A DNA stretch of 64,000 nt from Gordonia gummivorans. Its GTDB lineage: Bacteria; Actinomycetota; Actinomycetes; Mycobacteriales; Mycobacteriaceae. Under the pieces are notes generated by a model. That model saw nothing but the letters and a program-made list of their open reading frames with translations. It was not told the DNA's origin and did not search any database. Both the position numbers and the translations under genes were made by a program. Positions 24,342 to 33,654 of the stretch are shown here, piece by piece. The stretch covers positions 1-64,000 of the forward strand of contig NZ_JAKWBF010000031.1 of assembly GCF_022513585.1 (NCBI RefSeq), given 5' to 3'. Positions within the stretch are counted from its first letter, which is position 1; every line of letters begins with the position of its first letter.

Positions 24342-25565
24342 TCACTTCAGCTCGGCGCTGCTCTTGTTGAGCACACGGCGGGCGATTATCAGCTGCTGGA
24401 TCTGCTGGGTGCCCTCGAAGATGTCGAGGATCTTGGAGTCGCGGGCCCACTTCTCCACCAGGAGACGTTCCGAGAAGCCCACGGTTCCGGTCAATTCGAC
24501 TGTCTTGTTGGTGATGTCGGTGCCGGTTCGGCCGGCCTTGGCCTTGGCCATCGACGCCTCGAGCGAGTTCGGCTGCTTGTTGTCGGCCATCCAGCAGGCG
24601 CGCATGGTGAGCAGATACGCTGCCTCCCAGTCGGATTCCATGCGGATGAACTCGGCGGCGGCGGCATGCTGGTCGGCGGCGGGGCGGTCGTAGTCGATCT
24701 CGATGCCGGCGTCCTCGAGGATGCGCCGCAGCTCTTCCAGAGCGGCACGCGCGACGCCCACGGCCATGCCCGCGACCAGCGGACGGGTGTTGTCGAAGGT
24801 CTGCATGACCCCGCCGAAGCCCTTCTTGGTGTCGACTTCGGGCGATCCCAGCAGGTTCTCCTTGGGGATGCGGCAGTTCTCGAACCGGATGACCGCGGTG
24901 TCGGAGACGCGGATGCCGAGCTTGTGCTCGAGCCGGACGACCTCGACCCCGGGATGCTCACGCGGCACGACGAAACTCTTGATGGCCGCACGGCCCAGGC
25001 TTTTGTCCACGGTCGCCCACACGACGATGTGCGTGGCGCGCGACCCCGCGGTGACGAAGATCTTCTCACCGTTGAGGACGTACTCGTCGCCGTCGAGCCG
25101 GGCCGTTGTGGTGACGGCCGCGGAGTCGGAGCCGAAGCTCGGTTCGGTGATGGCCATCGCGGCCCACACCTTGCCGAAGCGTTCGAGTTGCTCGTCGGTG
25201 GCGACCGCGGCGATCGCCGAGTTGCCCAGCCCCTGGTAGGGGATCGACAGCATGAGGCCGACGTCGCCCCACGAGGTTTCCATCACATTGACGACGGACT
25301 GCATGTTGCCGCCGTTGACGACAGTGCCCTCGGGTTTGGGCTTCGCTGTCTTCTCGCGGCTGCGGCCGGCGTCGGCACCGGCACCGGCCTGGCCGGTCTC
25401 GGACAGACCGTCGTACAGGCTGGCCAGAGTGTCGAGCTCCACCGGGTAGGCGTGCTCACGCAGGTCGTACTTGCGTGAGATCGGCCGGAAGATCTCGGCG
25501 GCGGCCTGATGGGCCTGGTCGATGGTGACGCCCAGCTTCTTGGGCAGTTCCAGATTGATGCTCAT
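24342..25565 (-). CDS. acyl-CoA dehydrogenase B
   Basis: A 407-residue flavoprotein of the acyl-CoA dehydrogenase family. FAD/substrate motifs AMAITEPSFGSDSAAVTTTA and KIFVTAGSRATH lie around residues 135-175. The C-terminal IFEGTQQIQQLIIARRVL contains the likely catalytic glutamate E384. It introduces an alpha,beta double bond into an acyl-CoA, passing electrons to ETF. It follows acyl-CoA dehydrogenase A by 28 bp, and the two may act together, possibly as a heteromer like the actinobacterial steroid-side-chain FadEs. The substrate is unknown. Confidence 0.92.
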   Translation of the reverse strand: MSINLELPKKLGVTIDQAHQAAAEIFRPISRKYDLREHAYPVELDTLASLYDGLSETGQAGAGADAGRSREKTAKPKPEGTVVNGGNMQSVVNVMETSWGDVGLMLSIPYQGLGNSAIAAVATDEQLERFGKVWAAMAITEPSFGSDSAAVTTTARLDGDEYVLNGEKIFVTAGSRATHIVVWATVDKSLGRAAIKSFVVPREHPGVEVVRLEHKLGIRVSDTAVIRFENCRIPKENLLGSPEVDTKKGFGGVMQTFDNTRPLVAGMAVGVARAALEELRRILEDAGIEIDYDRPAADQHAAAAEFIRMESDWEAAYLLTMRACWMADNKQPNSLEASMAKAKAGRTGTDITNKTVELTGTVGFSERLLVEKWARDSKILDIFEGTQQIQQLIIARRVLNKSSAELK

Positions 25566-25593
25566 TGCGATGCTCCTGAAGTCCGGTAGGTCG

Positions 25594-26958
25594 TCAGAGG
25601 ACGACGATGCCTTCGCCGATGCCCGCGCCACGCAGGTCGCGGTACCAGCGCTCGACCGGATGCTCCTTGGTGAAACCGTGGCCACCGAGCAACTGCACGC
25701 CGTCGAGGCCGATCTGCAGGCCCTTGTCGATGGTCAACTTGCGGGCCAGTGCGGCCTCGCGAGCAAACGACAGTCCCTGTTCGGCACGAGCCGCGCCACG
25801 CAGGGTGACAAGGCGGATCGAGTCGACCTCGGTCGCGATTGTGGCGACCATGAAGGCCACGGCCTGACGGTTGGAGATCGGCTCGCCGAAGGCCTCACGC
25901 TCGTTGACGTAGGGAATCACGTAGTCGAGGACGGCCTTGGCGGTGCCGGCAGCCAGCGCCGACCAGCCCAGACGCGAGAGCCGAACGACGTCGCGGTAGG
26001 CAGCAGCAGAGGACTCGCCCTCACCGATGAGAGCCGACGTCGGGACGGCGACATCCTGCAGGAGCAGACGGCCCATGCCTGCGGCACGCACGCCCATACC
26101 CGGATCGGCTTCGACGATCAGACCCTTCGAGTCGGATTCGACGATGAACAGCGCGGGCTTGCCCTCGAGTTGGGCGCCGACGATGAACAACTCCGACGAC
26201 CCGGCTGCCGGGACGAACGACTTCACACCATTGAGGCGGTAACCGCTGGGCACACGAGTTGCCTTGGTGGACAGGTTGAATGCGTCGAACAGTGGCTTCG
26301 GCTCGGCAATGACGACCGCGGACTGCGGGACGTTCTCGCCGGCGAAGTCGGGCAGGTAGGTGCGCTGCTGGTCGTCGCTTCCGAAGTTGGTGAGGGTGGT
26401 GGCCACGCCGCTCGGTGCGAGCAGCGGGATGGCCAGGCCCATGTCGCCGTACGCCATGGCCTCGGCGACCAGCGCGTTGGTCACGACGCCGCGTTCGGTG
26501 GCTGCGCCCTCGAGTTCCTCGGGCACGTTGATCATGGTGATGCCGAGTTCGGCCGATCGCTTGAGGATCTCCTCGGGTGCGGTCGCGGCGGCGTCGGCGT
26601 CGTAGGCGGCGGGACGCAGGATCTCGGTGGCGAACTCGCGCACCGTCTCCGCGATCATCTGCTGCTCGTCGTCGGGCGTGAGGTTGAAGTAGTCCTTGGG
26701 GGTGCTGGTGAGGCGCTTGGCCTTACCGGATCCGCCCTGGGCGGCCTTGAACGCACGGTTGGCGGCGCCGAGGGTCTGGAAGCCGGTCTTGGTGGCCTGG
26801 TAGGCGATGCGGTTGATCGGCTCGCGGATCTGGTACTTCTCGGCGAACTCCGAGCCGGTGACGGTGGTCAGTACGCGCATGGCGGTGCCGATGAAGTTGC
26901 GCGGGTGCTTGGTCTTTCCGACGGCGGAGGTGTCGCGCGGTTCGGTGTGGCTAGTCAT
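25594..26958 (-). CDS. acyl-CoA dehydrogenase A, C-terminally short
   Basis: A 454-residue acyl-CoA dehydrogenase family protein with an N-terminal extension of about 90 residues (PRNFIGTAMRVLTTVTG ... KDYFNLTPDDEQQMIAETVR). FAD-region sequence AVVIAEPKPLFDAF and FVPAAGSSELFIVGA differs from the usual EPxxGSD form. The chain ends GIGEGIVVL, only five residues after the glutamate that aligns with the catalytic position, so the usual C-terminal helix is missing. It may be a partner or structural subunit of dehydrogenase B. It is the first gene of the pair, and a strong compound palindrome lies upstream. Confidence 0.88.
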   Translation of the reverse strand: MTSHTEPRDTSAVGKTKHPRNFIGTAMRVLTTVTGSEFAEKYQIREPINRIAYQATKTGFQTLGAANRAFKAAQGGSGKAKRLTSTPKDYFNLTPDDEQQMIAETVREFATEILRPAAYDADAAATAPEEILKRSAELGITMINVPEELEGAATERGVVTNALVAEAMAYGDMGLAIPLLAPSGVATTLTNFGSDDQQRTYLPDFAGENVPQSAVVIAEPKPLFDAFNLSTKATRVPSGYRLNGVKSFVPAAGSSELFIVGAQLEGKPALFIVESDSKGLIVEADPGMGVRAAGMGRLLLQDVAVPTSALIGEGESSAAAYRDVVRLSRLGWSALAAGTAKAVLDYVIPYVNEREAFGEPISNRQAVAFMVATIATEVDSIRLVTLRGAARAEQGLSFAREAALARKLTIDKGLQIGLDGVQLLGGHGFTKEHPVERWYRDLRGAGIGEGIVVL

Positions 26959-27016
26959 GTTCACCAGCTGTTCTCGGGGAGGATCCCGGTTGGCGTGAGG
27001 GTTTGATCGCACCGAT

Positions 27017-27058
27017 CTTACTCGGTAGTAAGTACGTACCTTACTACTCGGTAAGTAG
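27017..27058. promoter_or_regulatory. compound palindromic operator upstream of the dehydrogenases
   Basis: Two TACTCGGTA cores are seen: CTTACTCGGTAGTAAG (27017-27032, 6-bp arms) and CTTACTACTCGGTAAGTAG (27040-27058). Between them GTAGTAAG and CTTACTAC (27025-27047) form another inverted repeat. This is typical of two bound TetR-type dimers. It stands out as AT-rich in GC-rich DNA. No regulator gene is adjacent. Confidence 0.8.
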
Positions 27059-27134
27059 CTTGTCACGTTCTTCTTGGATGCCTGTCACACGGTTGATCGA
27101 TGACGACGGGCACCGGCCTGGCTACGCTGGTCGG

Positions 27135-27635
27135 GTGACGTCCGAACCACGCGCCGACCAGGGTCTTCAGGATGCCGCGGTGGCCACCGCCGAGCCGGGT
27201 CGCGCCTTGTCCAGTGTGAGCCTGGCCGGAGCAGCCACCGTCGCTGGGGTCGGGATCGCCGGGATCGCGGTCGCATGCGCGTGGTCGCCCGCGGGCGCGT
27301 CGTCGGGTCCCGAGGTGTGCCCGTTCCGCCGGCTCACCGGACTCCCATGTCCCGGCTGCGGGCTGACCCGCAGCTGGGTGTCGTTGATGCACGGTGACGT
27401 GTCGAACGCATTCTCGTTCAATCTGTTCGGCCCGCTGCTGCTCGTGTTGACGGCGGTGGCCGTCGTGATCGCGCTCTGGTCGCTGGTGTTGCGCGATGGT
27501 GCGCCACTCGATCGGACCCGGTCGTGGTTGAGCGTCCGCGTGGTCGTGGGCTTTGTTGCGGTCTGGCTCGGCTACGGGGTGTTCCGTGCCGTCGACACCG
27601 CGGCCGGATGGGGAATCTTCCCGATCATCACGTGA
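27135..27635 (+). CDS. DUF2752 membrane protein
   Basis: A 166-residue protein with a hydrophobic N-terminal helix, the DUF2752 signature CPFRRLTGLPCPGCGLTRS (residues 62-80), then two or three further helices. Members of this family have unknown function. The Cys-rich motif lies at a membrane edge and could bind metal or act in thiol chemistry. The GTG is chosen since the sequence before it reads across the operator. It is divergent from the acyl-CoA dehydrogenase operon. Confidence 0.87.
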   Translation: MTSEPRADQGLQDAAVATAEPGRALSSVSLAGAATVAGVGIAGIAVACAWSPAGASSGPEVCPFRRLTGLPCPGCGLTRSWVSLMHGDVSNAFSFNLFGPLLLVLTAVAVVIALWSLVLRDGAPLDRTRSWLSVRVVVGFVAVWLGYGVFRAVDTAAGWGIFPIIT

Positions 27636-27666
27636 CACCACCGGGAGTCGGGAGCACAGTGGTGGC

Positions 27667-28326
27667 ATGCAGATCACTCATTTCGGCCATTCCTGCCTGC
27701 TCGTCGAACTCGACGGAACCCGAGTGCTCTTCGACCCGGGCAACTTCTCTCACGGCTTCGAGGGCATCACCGGGCTCGACGCGATCCTGATCACCCACCA
27801 GCATCCCGACCATTGCGACGTCGCACGGCTGCCCGACCTCGTCGCAGCCAATCCCGACGCTGCCCGCTTCGCCGATCCGCAGACCACGGCTCAGCTCAAC
27901 GGCGACGACGTCGCCGGCGAATGGACGGCGGCGCACAGTGGTACGAGCGTGCAGGTCGGGAGCGTCACGGCGCGCGTCACCGGCGGCCGGCACGCCGTCA
28001 TCCATCCGGAGATCCCGGTGATCGACAACGTCGCTTACATCCTGGGCACCGATGCCGAACCGGCGAAGTTCATGCACCCCGGTGACTCCTTCTACATCCC
28101 CTTCGAGAAGATCGACGTCCTCGCGCTGCCCGCTGCCGCGCCATGGATGAAGCTCAGCGAGTCCGTCGACTACCTTCGGGGGGTTGCGCCGCGCGTCGCG
28201 GTGCCGATCCACCAGGCCGTCCAATCCGAGGCCGGCATCGCCGTGCACAACTCTCGATTGCAGGAGATGCGGAACCCGGCCACCGACTTCCGGGTGCTCG
28301 ACGCGGAGAACGGCGTCGACCTCTGA
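27667..28326 (+). CDS. metallo-beta-lactamase-fold hydrolase
   Basis: A 219-residue protein of the UlaG/Zn-dependent hydrolase-like MBL branch. MQITHFGHSCLLVELDGTRV at the start is followed by the metal motif HQHPDH (H44, H46, D48, H49), GGRHAVIHPEIP and HPGDSF, and a late VPIHQAV. It probably binds two metals; the substrate is unknown. It starts 31 bp after the DUF2752 stop. Its TGA stop forms the first bases of a non-coding repeat element. Confidence 0.9.
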   Translation: MQITHFGHSCLLVELDGTRVLFDPGNFSHGFEGITGLDAILITHQHPDHCDVARLPDLVAANPDAARFADPQTTAQLNGDDVAGEWTAAHSGTSVQVGSVTARVTGGRHAVIHPEIPVIDNVAYILGTDAEPAKFMHPGDSFYIPFEKIDVLALPAAAPWMKLSESVDYLRGVAPRVAVPIHQAVQSEAGIAVHNSRLQEMRNPATDFRVLDAENGVDL

Positions 28327-28465
28327 TCCGAAGAGTACTGCCTTCGGCCTCCTGAACTGCGGAAATCTGTACCTGGGAGCCCAGTCAAATGCAGAGTGCA
28401 CGTGGTCTGGCTGGGGCGTACAGAGATCCGACGCAGTCGGCGGGTGGGTCGCTGACTCGGAGAGT
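28324..28465. repeat. non-coding element, copy 2 (short)
   Basis: A 142-bp interval between TGATCCGAAGAGT (28324) and TGACTCGGAGAGT (28453). It contains CTGAACTGCGGAAATC at 28352, matching the internal block of the copies at 22.2 and 36.9 kb. The bases following the left motif, TGCCTTCGGCCTCCTGAACTG, recur almost unchanged at 37.37 kb. It starts on the stop codon of the MBL gene. No gene is visible in it. Confidence 0.65.
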
Positions 28466-28475
28466 CGGGTGTTGC

Positions 28476-28874
28476 TCACGCGGGCGGTGCGAAGAACTCC
28501 AACGCGATGTTGTCGGGATCGCGGAAGGAGATCCCGGAGCCGTAGTGCGCGTGCTTGACGCCACTGTGGGAGATTCCCTGCGCATCCAGGCGCGCGATCC
28601 AACCGTCGAGATCGGCCTGCGAGCAGGCGAACGCGATGTGATCGAGACCGGTGCGACTCTCGTCAAAGCCGTCCGCCGAACCCGGGCGAGTGTGGGTGTG
28701 CAGGCCAAAGAGCATGCCGTCGCCCAGTGCGAAGACGGTGTGGTGGAAGTCGCCCGACTCCTCGTCCTCGTCGAGGACCGGGTCGGCGTCGAAGAGTTGG
28801 GCGTACCACTTGGTGCTGGCCGAGAGGTCTGAGACGGTGATGGCCACATGGGCGAGGCCGGGAAATGTTGCCAT
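28476..28874 (-). CDS. VOC/glyoxalase-superfamily protein
   Basis: A 132-residue protein with two beta-alpha-beta-beta-beta units: LAHVAITVSDLSASTKWYAQLF and GLDHIAFACSQADLDGWIARL. Metal-ligand candidates are H9, H65-like FGLHTH and the C-terminal E in DPDNIALEFFAPP. VOC proteins include glyoxalases, dioxygenases and resistance proteins, so the reaction cannot be named. It stands alone on the minus strand between the repeat element and the phosphatase gene. Confidence 0.88.
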   Translation of the reverse strand: MATFPGLAHVAITVSDLSASTKWYAQLFDADPVLDEDEESGDFHHTVFALGDGMLFGLHTHTRPGSADGFDESRTGLDHIAFACSQADLDGWIARLDAQGISHSGVKHAHYGSGISFRDPDNIALEFFAPPA

Positions 28875-29000
28875 GGTCGGACTCCCTTGTCCGTGGGGGT
28901 ACTGACCCATCAGACGCTAGGTCCGCCATGACGACGGCGTGTTGACATCGACGCGGGACTGTCCGTCCGGCCAGGCCGATATGGCCAGACGGCGTGGTGG

Positions 29001-29801
29001 TCAGGCGCCGTGCAATGCCGCCAGCGTTGCGTCGTGCAGCAGGCCATTGGTTGCGACCGCGCTCCCGCCCGCGGGACCGGGTGTGCCGTCGAGTGCGGTG
29101 AAACTCCCGCCGGCCTCGCGGACCAGCACGTCGAGGGGCGCGAGATCCCACAGGGACACCTCGGGTTCGGCTGCGATGTCGACCGCACCTTCGGCGACCA
29201 GACAGTAGTTGAAGAAGTCGCCGTACCCGCGAACGCGCCACACCTGGTCGGTGAAGGCGATGAACTGATCGCGGATGCCGCGGTCCGCCCAGCCCGACAG
29301 GCTGGAGAACGCGAGGCTCGCCGACGCTACGTCATCGACACCCGATACCTGGATGCGACGCGGCTCGTCGTCGCCGAACGCGGCAAAGGCGCCGAGTCCG
29401 GTTGCCGCCCACCATCGTCGACGCAGCGCCGGGGCCGAGACAACCCCGACCACGGGCTCGCCGTCGACGAGCAGCGCGATCAGGGTGGCCCACACCGGAA
29501 CTCCGCGCACAAAGTTCTTGGTGCCGTCGATCGGGTCGATCACCCACTGCCGGCCGGTCAGCTCGCGTTCGCCGCCGAACTCCTCGCCGAGCACCGAGTC
29601 GCCCGGGCGCTGCGACGAAATGCGTTCGCGCAGAAGCGTTTCGCACGTGAGGTCGGCGTCGGAGACCGGAGTGAGGTCGGGTTTGGCATCCACGCGGAGG
29701 TCGATCGCGCCGAATCGCCGCAACGTGAGCTCGTCGGCCGATGCGGCCAGCGACAGCGCGAGGTCGAGGTCATCGGAGATGCGCGGGGAAGCGGGGGACA
29801 C
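29001..29801 (-). CDS. hisN: inositol-monophosphatase-family phosphatase, HisN-like
   Basis: A 266-residue magnesium-dependent phosphatase. The metal motif GEEFGG lies near residue 72, [15 protein letters not shown] near 86-100, and [15 protein letters not shown] near 218-232. The sequence closely follows the actinobacterial histidinol-phosphatase HisN, which removes phosphate from L-histidinol phosphate in histidine synthesis. Other his genes are not nearby, which is common in actinobacteria. The GTG start is supported by the family N-terminus. Activity on inositol phosphates cannot be excluded. Confidence 0.85.
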   Translation of the reverse strand: MSPASPRISDDLDLALSLAASADELTLRRFGAIDLRVDAKPDLTPVSDADLTCETLLRERISSQRPGDSVLGEEFGGERELTGRQWVIDPIDGTKNFVRGVPVWATLIALLVDGEPVVGVVSAPALRRRWWAATGLGAFAAFGDDEPRRIQVSGVDDVASASLAFSSLSGWADRGIRDQFIAFTDQVWRVRGYGDFFNYCLVAEGAVDIAAEPEVSLWDLAPLDVLVREAGGSFTALDGTPGPAGGSAVATNGLLHDATLAALHGA

Positions 29802-29863
29802 CCGGGTAGCTTAGTTCCCCGCCTCGGCGCCGTCGCAAATGTCGGATCGGTACGCTGGCTGCC

Positions 29864-30259
29864 ATGTGGCTCGCGGTGGCGTTCAGTTTCCTGTTGGCGG
29901 CACTCGTGGTGGTGATGATCGTGCAATGGCAGCGGGGTCGTAACCCGCGGCCGCTGACGCCAGGCCAGGCCGCGAACTATGTGCAGGGCACCTTCACGAT
30001 CACCGGCGTCAGCGATCGGCCCGACGAGGGCGACAAAAACGGCGAACGGTTCGCCACGATATCGGGCACCATCGTCGGACCCGAGACCAATCCCACCGAG
30101 GTGTACGGCACTCTCGTGCTCGGAACCACCGATCGGTGGCCCGCGATCGGCGACGACATTTCCGTTCTCTACAAGCCGCACAAGGCTGCGACGTCGTGGC
30201 GCTTCGGTGATCTGGGGCAGGCGGGTCCGCCGCCGGGCGGTTCCTCCTTCGGCGATTGA
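29864..30259 (+). CDS. small membrane-anchored protein, DUF3592-like
   Basis: A 131-residue protein with one N-terminal helix (residues 2-22) and a soluble domain: YVQGTFTITGVSDRPDEGDK, ATISGTIVGPETNP, PAIGDDISVLYKP and a Gly/Pro-rich end. The beta-rich domain resembles DUF3592 proteins; this is tentative. It lies between hisN (divergent) and prfB, 35 bp before the latter. Confidence 0.72.
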   Translation: MWLAVAFSFLLAALVVVMIVQWQRGRNPRPLTPGQAANYVQGTFTITGVSDRPDEGDKNGERFATISGTIVGPETNPTEVYGTLVLGTTDRWPAIGDDISVLYKPHKAATSWRFGDLGQAGPPPGGSSFGD

Positions 30260-30294
30260 ACGGCCCGGGAATCCGGTCGGTATCCTGGTAAACC

Positions 30295-31410
30295 GTGCAT
30301 CCCGACGTAACCGCAGATCTCGAATCCCTCGACGCCACCTTGACGACGGTCGAGAAAGTCCTCGACCTCGACGAGCTGCGTCGCCGGATCGACGAGCTCG
30401 AGATGCAGGCCTCCGACCCCGACCTCTGGAACGACCAGGAGCACGCGCAGAAGGTGACCAGCGAGTTGTCGCATGCGCAGTCGGAGTTCCGGAAGGTATC
30501 TGAACTGCGGCAACGTCTCGACGATCTGCCCGTTCTGTACGAGCTCGCCGACGCCGAGGAGGGCGACGACCGCACCGCCGCGCTGGCTGACGCCGACAAC
30601 GACCGCACCACCCTGCGCACCGACATCGAGGCGATGGAGGTCAAGACCATGCTGGCCGGCGAGTACGACTCGCGTGACGCGCTGGTCAACATCCGCTCGG
30701 GCGCGGGTGGTGTCGACGCCGCCGACTGGGCACAGATGCTGATGCGCATGTACGTGCGCTGGGCCGAACAGCACGGGTACGGGGTCGAGGTCTACGACAC
30801 CTCCTACGCCGAGGAGGCCGGTCTCAAGAGTGCGACGTTCGCCGTGAAAGCCCCCTACATGTACGGCACGTTGTCGGTGGAGCAGGGCACCCATCGGCTC
30901 GTCCGAATCAGCCCGTTCGACAACCAGAGCCGCCGCCAGACGTCGTTCGCCGAGGTCGAGGTGTTGCCGGTGGTCGAGACCACCGACCACATCGACGTCG
31001 ACGAGAACGACGTGAAGGTCGACGTGTACCGGTCGTCGGGGCCCGGTGGTCAGTCGGTCAACACCACCGACTCGGCGGTGCGGCTCACGCACATCCCGAC
31101 CGGGATCGTGGTCACCTGCCAGAACGAGAAGAGCCAGTTGCAGAACAAGGCGTCGGCGATGCGGGTGCTGCAGGCCAAGCTGCTCGAACGGAAACGACTG
31201 GAAGAGCGCGCCGAGCTCGATGCGCTCAAGGGAGACGGCGGATCGAGTTGGGGCAACCAGATGCGCTCGTACGTGCTGCACCCGTATCAGATGGTGAAGG
31301 ATCTGCGCACCGGCGTCGAAGACAACAACCCGTCGGCAGTGCTCGACGGTGAGCTGGACAAGTTCATCGAAGCCGGCATCCGATGGCGGATGGCCGATGC
31401 AGAGGCCTGA
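30295..31410 (+). CDS. prfB: peptide chain release factor 2
   Basis: A 371-residue class-I release factor. The stop-codon recognition motif SPF lies near residues 206-208, and the catalytic GGQ at 251-253 in [23 protein letters not shown], not PxT, identifies RF2, which reads UGA and UAA. The start is GTG, giving [10 protein letters not shown]. No in-frame stop or CTTTGA-type frameshift site is present near codon 25, so there is no autoregulatory frameshift as in E. coli. It begins the conserved translation/division cluster that runs through ftsEX to smpB. Confidence 0.98.
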   Translation: MHPDVTADLESLDATLTTVEKVLDLDELRRRIDELEMQASDPDLWNDQEHAQKVTSELSHAQSEFRKVSELRQRLDDLPVLYELADAEEGDDRTAALADADNDRTTLRTDIEAMEVKTMLAGEYDSRDALVNIRSGAGGVDAADWAQMLMRMYVRWAEQHGYGVEVYDTSYAEEAGLKSATFAVKAPYMYGTLSVEQGTHRLVRISPFDNQSRRQTSFAEVEVLPVVETTDHIDVDENDVKVDVYRSSGPGGQSVNTTDSAVRLTHIPTGIVVTCQNEKSQLQNKASAMRVLQAKLLERKRLEERAELDALKGDGGSSWGNQMRSYVLHPYQMVKDLRTGVEDNNPSAVLDGELDKFIEAGIRWRMADAEA

Positions 31411-32350
31411 GCTGAACATCGCAATTCTCGGCCCGGAGTCCGAGTCCATCATCGGCCGCTTCTACGTGTGGCTGGTCACCGACGGGCTCGAAATCCTGCT
31501 GTGGATTCTCGCTGCGGCAATCGTGATCCGCTTCATACGGTGGAATGCCGACCGCTACGGCGCGCGCGTCGAGGACGAGTTCCAGGACAGTGACCAGATC
31601 GTTCGGACCGAGCGCACCAAGCACATGCGTGCGGTCGTTCAGGTAGTCAGCTGGGTGTTCATCGTGATCGTGGCGCTCATCTGCGGTGTGCACATCATGG
31701 GCGTCTTCAACATCCCGATCACCGGACTGGTCGGGCCGGGCGCGGTGCTCGGTGCGGCGCTCGGTTTCGGCGCGCAACGCGTGGTCCAGGATCTTCTCGC
31801 CGGATTCTTCGTGGTCACCGAGAAGCAATACGGCTACGGCGACGTCGTCAGCCTGATGGTCACGGGCGGGGGATTCGCCGACGGCACCGTCGAGGACGTC
31901 ACACTGCGCGTGACAAAACTGCGCACCAGCGACGGCGAGATGGTCACGGTTCCGAACGGCCAGATCATCAAGGCAACCAACCTGTCCAAGGATTGGGCAC
32001 GCGCGGTGGTGGACGTCCCGATCCCGGCCGAGGCCGACATCGGTCGTGTCAACGACATTCTCGAAGAGGTCGGGCAGGAGTTCTTCGACGATCCTCGGAT
32101 GCACCGCCTCATGCTCGACGCGCCGACTCCGCTCGGGGTCATCGACCTCGAGCTCGAGGCGATCACGGTGCGGATGGTGGCCCGGACCCTCCCGGGCAAG
32201 CAGTTCGAGATCGCCCGCGCGCTGCGCATCCTCATCGTGCGGAGATTGGCGGCCGAAGGCATCACCGTCGCGCTCGGCCGCGAAGTGCAAGCTCAGTCCG
32301 CGCCCCCGGCCACTCTCCAGCCGAGCGGAGGTGACCGCGGCGATGACTGA
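31397..32350 (+). CDS. MscS-family mechanosensitive channel
   Basis: A 317-residue protein with three or four membrane helices. The pore helix and following beta domain are typical of Msc[29 protein letters not shown], then YGYGDVV and [27 protein letters not shown]. It should open under membrane tension to release solutes. The ATG overlaps the end of prfB by 14 bp. The order prfB, this gene, small membrane protein, ftsE, ftsX, smpB matches the mycobacterial Rv3105c-Rv3100c region as I recall it. Confidence 0.93.
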   Translation: MQRPELNIAILGPESESIIGRFYVWLVTDGLEILLWILAAAIVIRFIRWNADRYGARVEDEFQDSDQIVRTERTKHMRAVVQVVSWVFIVIVALICGVHIMGVFNIPITGLVGPGAVLGAALGFGAQRVVQDLLAGFFVVTEKQYGYGDVVSLMVTGGGFADGTVEDVTLRVTKLRTSDGEMVTVPNGQIIKATNLSKDWARAVVDVPIPAEADIGRVNDILEEVGQEFFDDPRMHRLMLDAPTPLGVIDLELEAITVRMVARTLPGKQFEIARALRILIVRRLAAEGITVALGREVQAQSAPPATLQPSGGDRGDD

Positions 32351-32840
32351 GAAAGACCCGGCCAGCGGAACCGATCCCGAAGACAAGGGCAAATCCGGTC
32401 CAACCACCACGGGGTCGTTGCGGGCCCAGCGCGCCCAAAGCAGTTCCGGATGGTTTCGCAAGCGCGACTGGGGTCATATCCGCGGGACCCGAGTGCGGAC
32501 GAGCACCGCAGTGCTGGTGATCGCCTTCATCGCGCTGTTGTGGGTGTACGGGTACACCTCGCAGCGCTACGGCGTGGTGGATCAGACGACGCAGGCACCG
32601 GCACCGCGCACCACCCAGCAGACCTACGAGACCACGCGTAGTTCGACGCCGAGTTCGTCGTCGGCCTCGAGCACCTCGGTGAGCGCTACGGTGGGCGCGT
32701 CGGAGAGCAGTTCGGATTCCAACGCGCCCGCACCCGCACCCGGGGTGACCACAACCACGACGTCGATCCCCGGAATCCCCTTCCAGATCCCGGTTCCAGG
32801 ACTGAACGGCACGACTCAGACCACGTCACCGGCCCGCTGA
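32343..32840 (+). CDS. membrane-anchored Ser/Thr/Pro-rich protein
   Basis: A 165-residue protein with a polar N-terminal 50 residues, one helix ([20 protein letters not shown]), then a low-complexity outside tail rich in Ser, Thr, Ala and Pro ([20 protein letters not shown] and onward) ending near [11 protein letters not shown]. It has the place and shape of the proline-rich protein that precedes ftsE in mycobacteria. The function is unknown; a link to the FtsEX complex is suggested by position only. It overlaps the mscS stop by 8 bp. Confidence 0.8.
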   Translation: MTEKDPASGTDPEDKGKSGPTTTGSLRAQRAQSSSGWFRKRDWGHIRGTRVRTSTAVLVIAFIALLWVYGYTSQRYGVVDQTTQAPAPRTTQQTYETTRSSTPSSSSASSTSVSATVGASESSSDSNAPAPAPGVTTTTTSIPGIPFQIPVPGLNGTTQTTSPAR

Positions 32841-32864
32841 AACGCAGTTGAAACGCCCCGGGCA

Positions 32865-32885
32865 GCCTGAGCGGAGCTCTCAGGC
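32865..32885 (+). other. small hairpin before ftsE
   Basis: GCCTGAG and CTCAGGC pair around a 7-nt loop in the 67-bp gap before ftsE. No T-tract follows, so it may be an attenuator or simply a structured leader. Confidence 0.45.
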
Positions 32886-32907
32886 GTCGTGGTTACACTG
32901 GCTTCTC

Positions 32908-33594
32908 GTGATCACGCTGGAGAACGTCACGATGCAGTACAAGGCCTCCAGTCGGCCGGCTCTCAAGGACTTGAGCCTGGAGGTCGACAAGGGGGAGTTC
33001 GCCTTCCTCATCGGGCCGTCGGGTTCGGGCAAGTCGACATTCTTCCGACTGCTGCTCAAGGAGGACAAGCCCACCTCGGGCGAGATCCACCTGGGCGAAT
33101 TCCACGTGAACCGCCTGCGCGGTCGGATGGTGCCCAAACTGCGCCAATCCATCGGATGCGTCTTCCAGGACTTCCGGTTGCTGCAGCAGAAGACGGTCGC
33201 CGAGAACGTCGCCTTCGCCCTCGAGGTGATCGGGCGGCCGCAGTCGACGATCAAGCGCGTGGTGCCCGAGGTCCTGGAGTATGTCGGCCTCGAGGGCAAA
33301 CACGACCGCATGCCCAACGAACTGTCGGGTGGTGAGATGCAGCGTGTCGCCATCGCGCGCGCCATCGTCAACCGGCCGCTGGTTCTGCTGGCCGATGAGC
33401 CGACCGGCAACCTCGACCCCGAGACCAGCGAGGAGATCGTCGACGTCCTCGACCGCGTGAACCGACGCGGGACGACCGTGGTGATGGCCACGCACGACCG
33501 CCACATCGTCGACGCGATGCGTCGGCGGGTGCTCGAATTCGACAACGGGCGATTGGTCCGCAACGACCCGCAGGGTGTGTACGGCATCGGCTGA
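32908..33594 (+). CDS. ftsE: cell-division ABC ATPase FtsE
   Basis: A 228-residue ATPase. Walker [10 protein letters not shown] is near residue 36, the Q-loop is in [10 protein letters not shown], the signature [15 protein letters not shown] near 140, and Walker [15 protein letters not shown] follows. FtsE with FtsX couples ATP use to activation of peptidoglycan hydrolases at the septum. The GTG start giving [11 protein letters not shown] is the conserved FtsE N-terminus; upstream in-frame residues are not conserved. It is followed by ftsX after 60 bp. Confidence 0.97.
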   Translation: MITLENVTMQYKASSRPALKDLSLEVDKGEFAFLIGPSGSGKSTFFRLLLKEDKPTSGEIHLGEFHVNRLRGRMVPKLRQSIGCVFQDFRLLQQKTVAENVAFALEVIGRPQSTIKRVVPEVLEYVGLEGKHDRMPNELSGGEMQRVAIARAIVNRPLVLLADEPTGNLDPETSEEIVDVLDRVNRRGTTVVMATHDRHIVDAMRRRVLEFDNGRLVRNDPQGVYGIG

Positions 33595-33654
33595 CCCAGC
33601 CGCGTAGTAGACCGCCGCACAGACACCACCGACCAGAAGGACATCTCAGCGAGC

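Noticed and set aside
30295-30400. Programmed frameshift in prfB
   Set aside because: The frame is continuous from the GTG with no internal TGA or slippery CTT site near codon 25.
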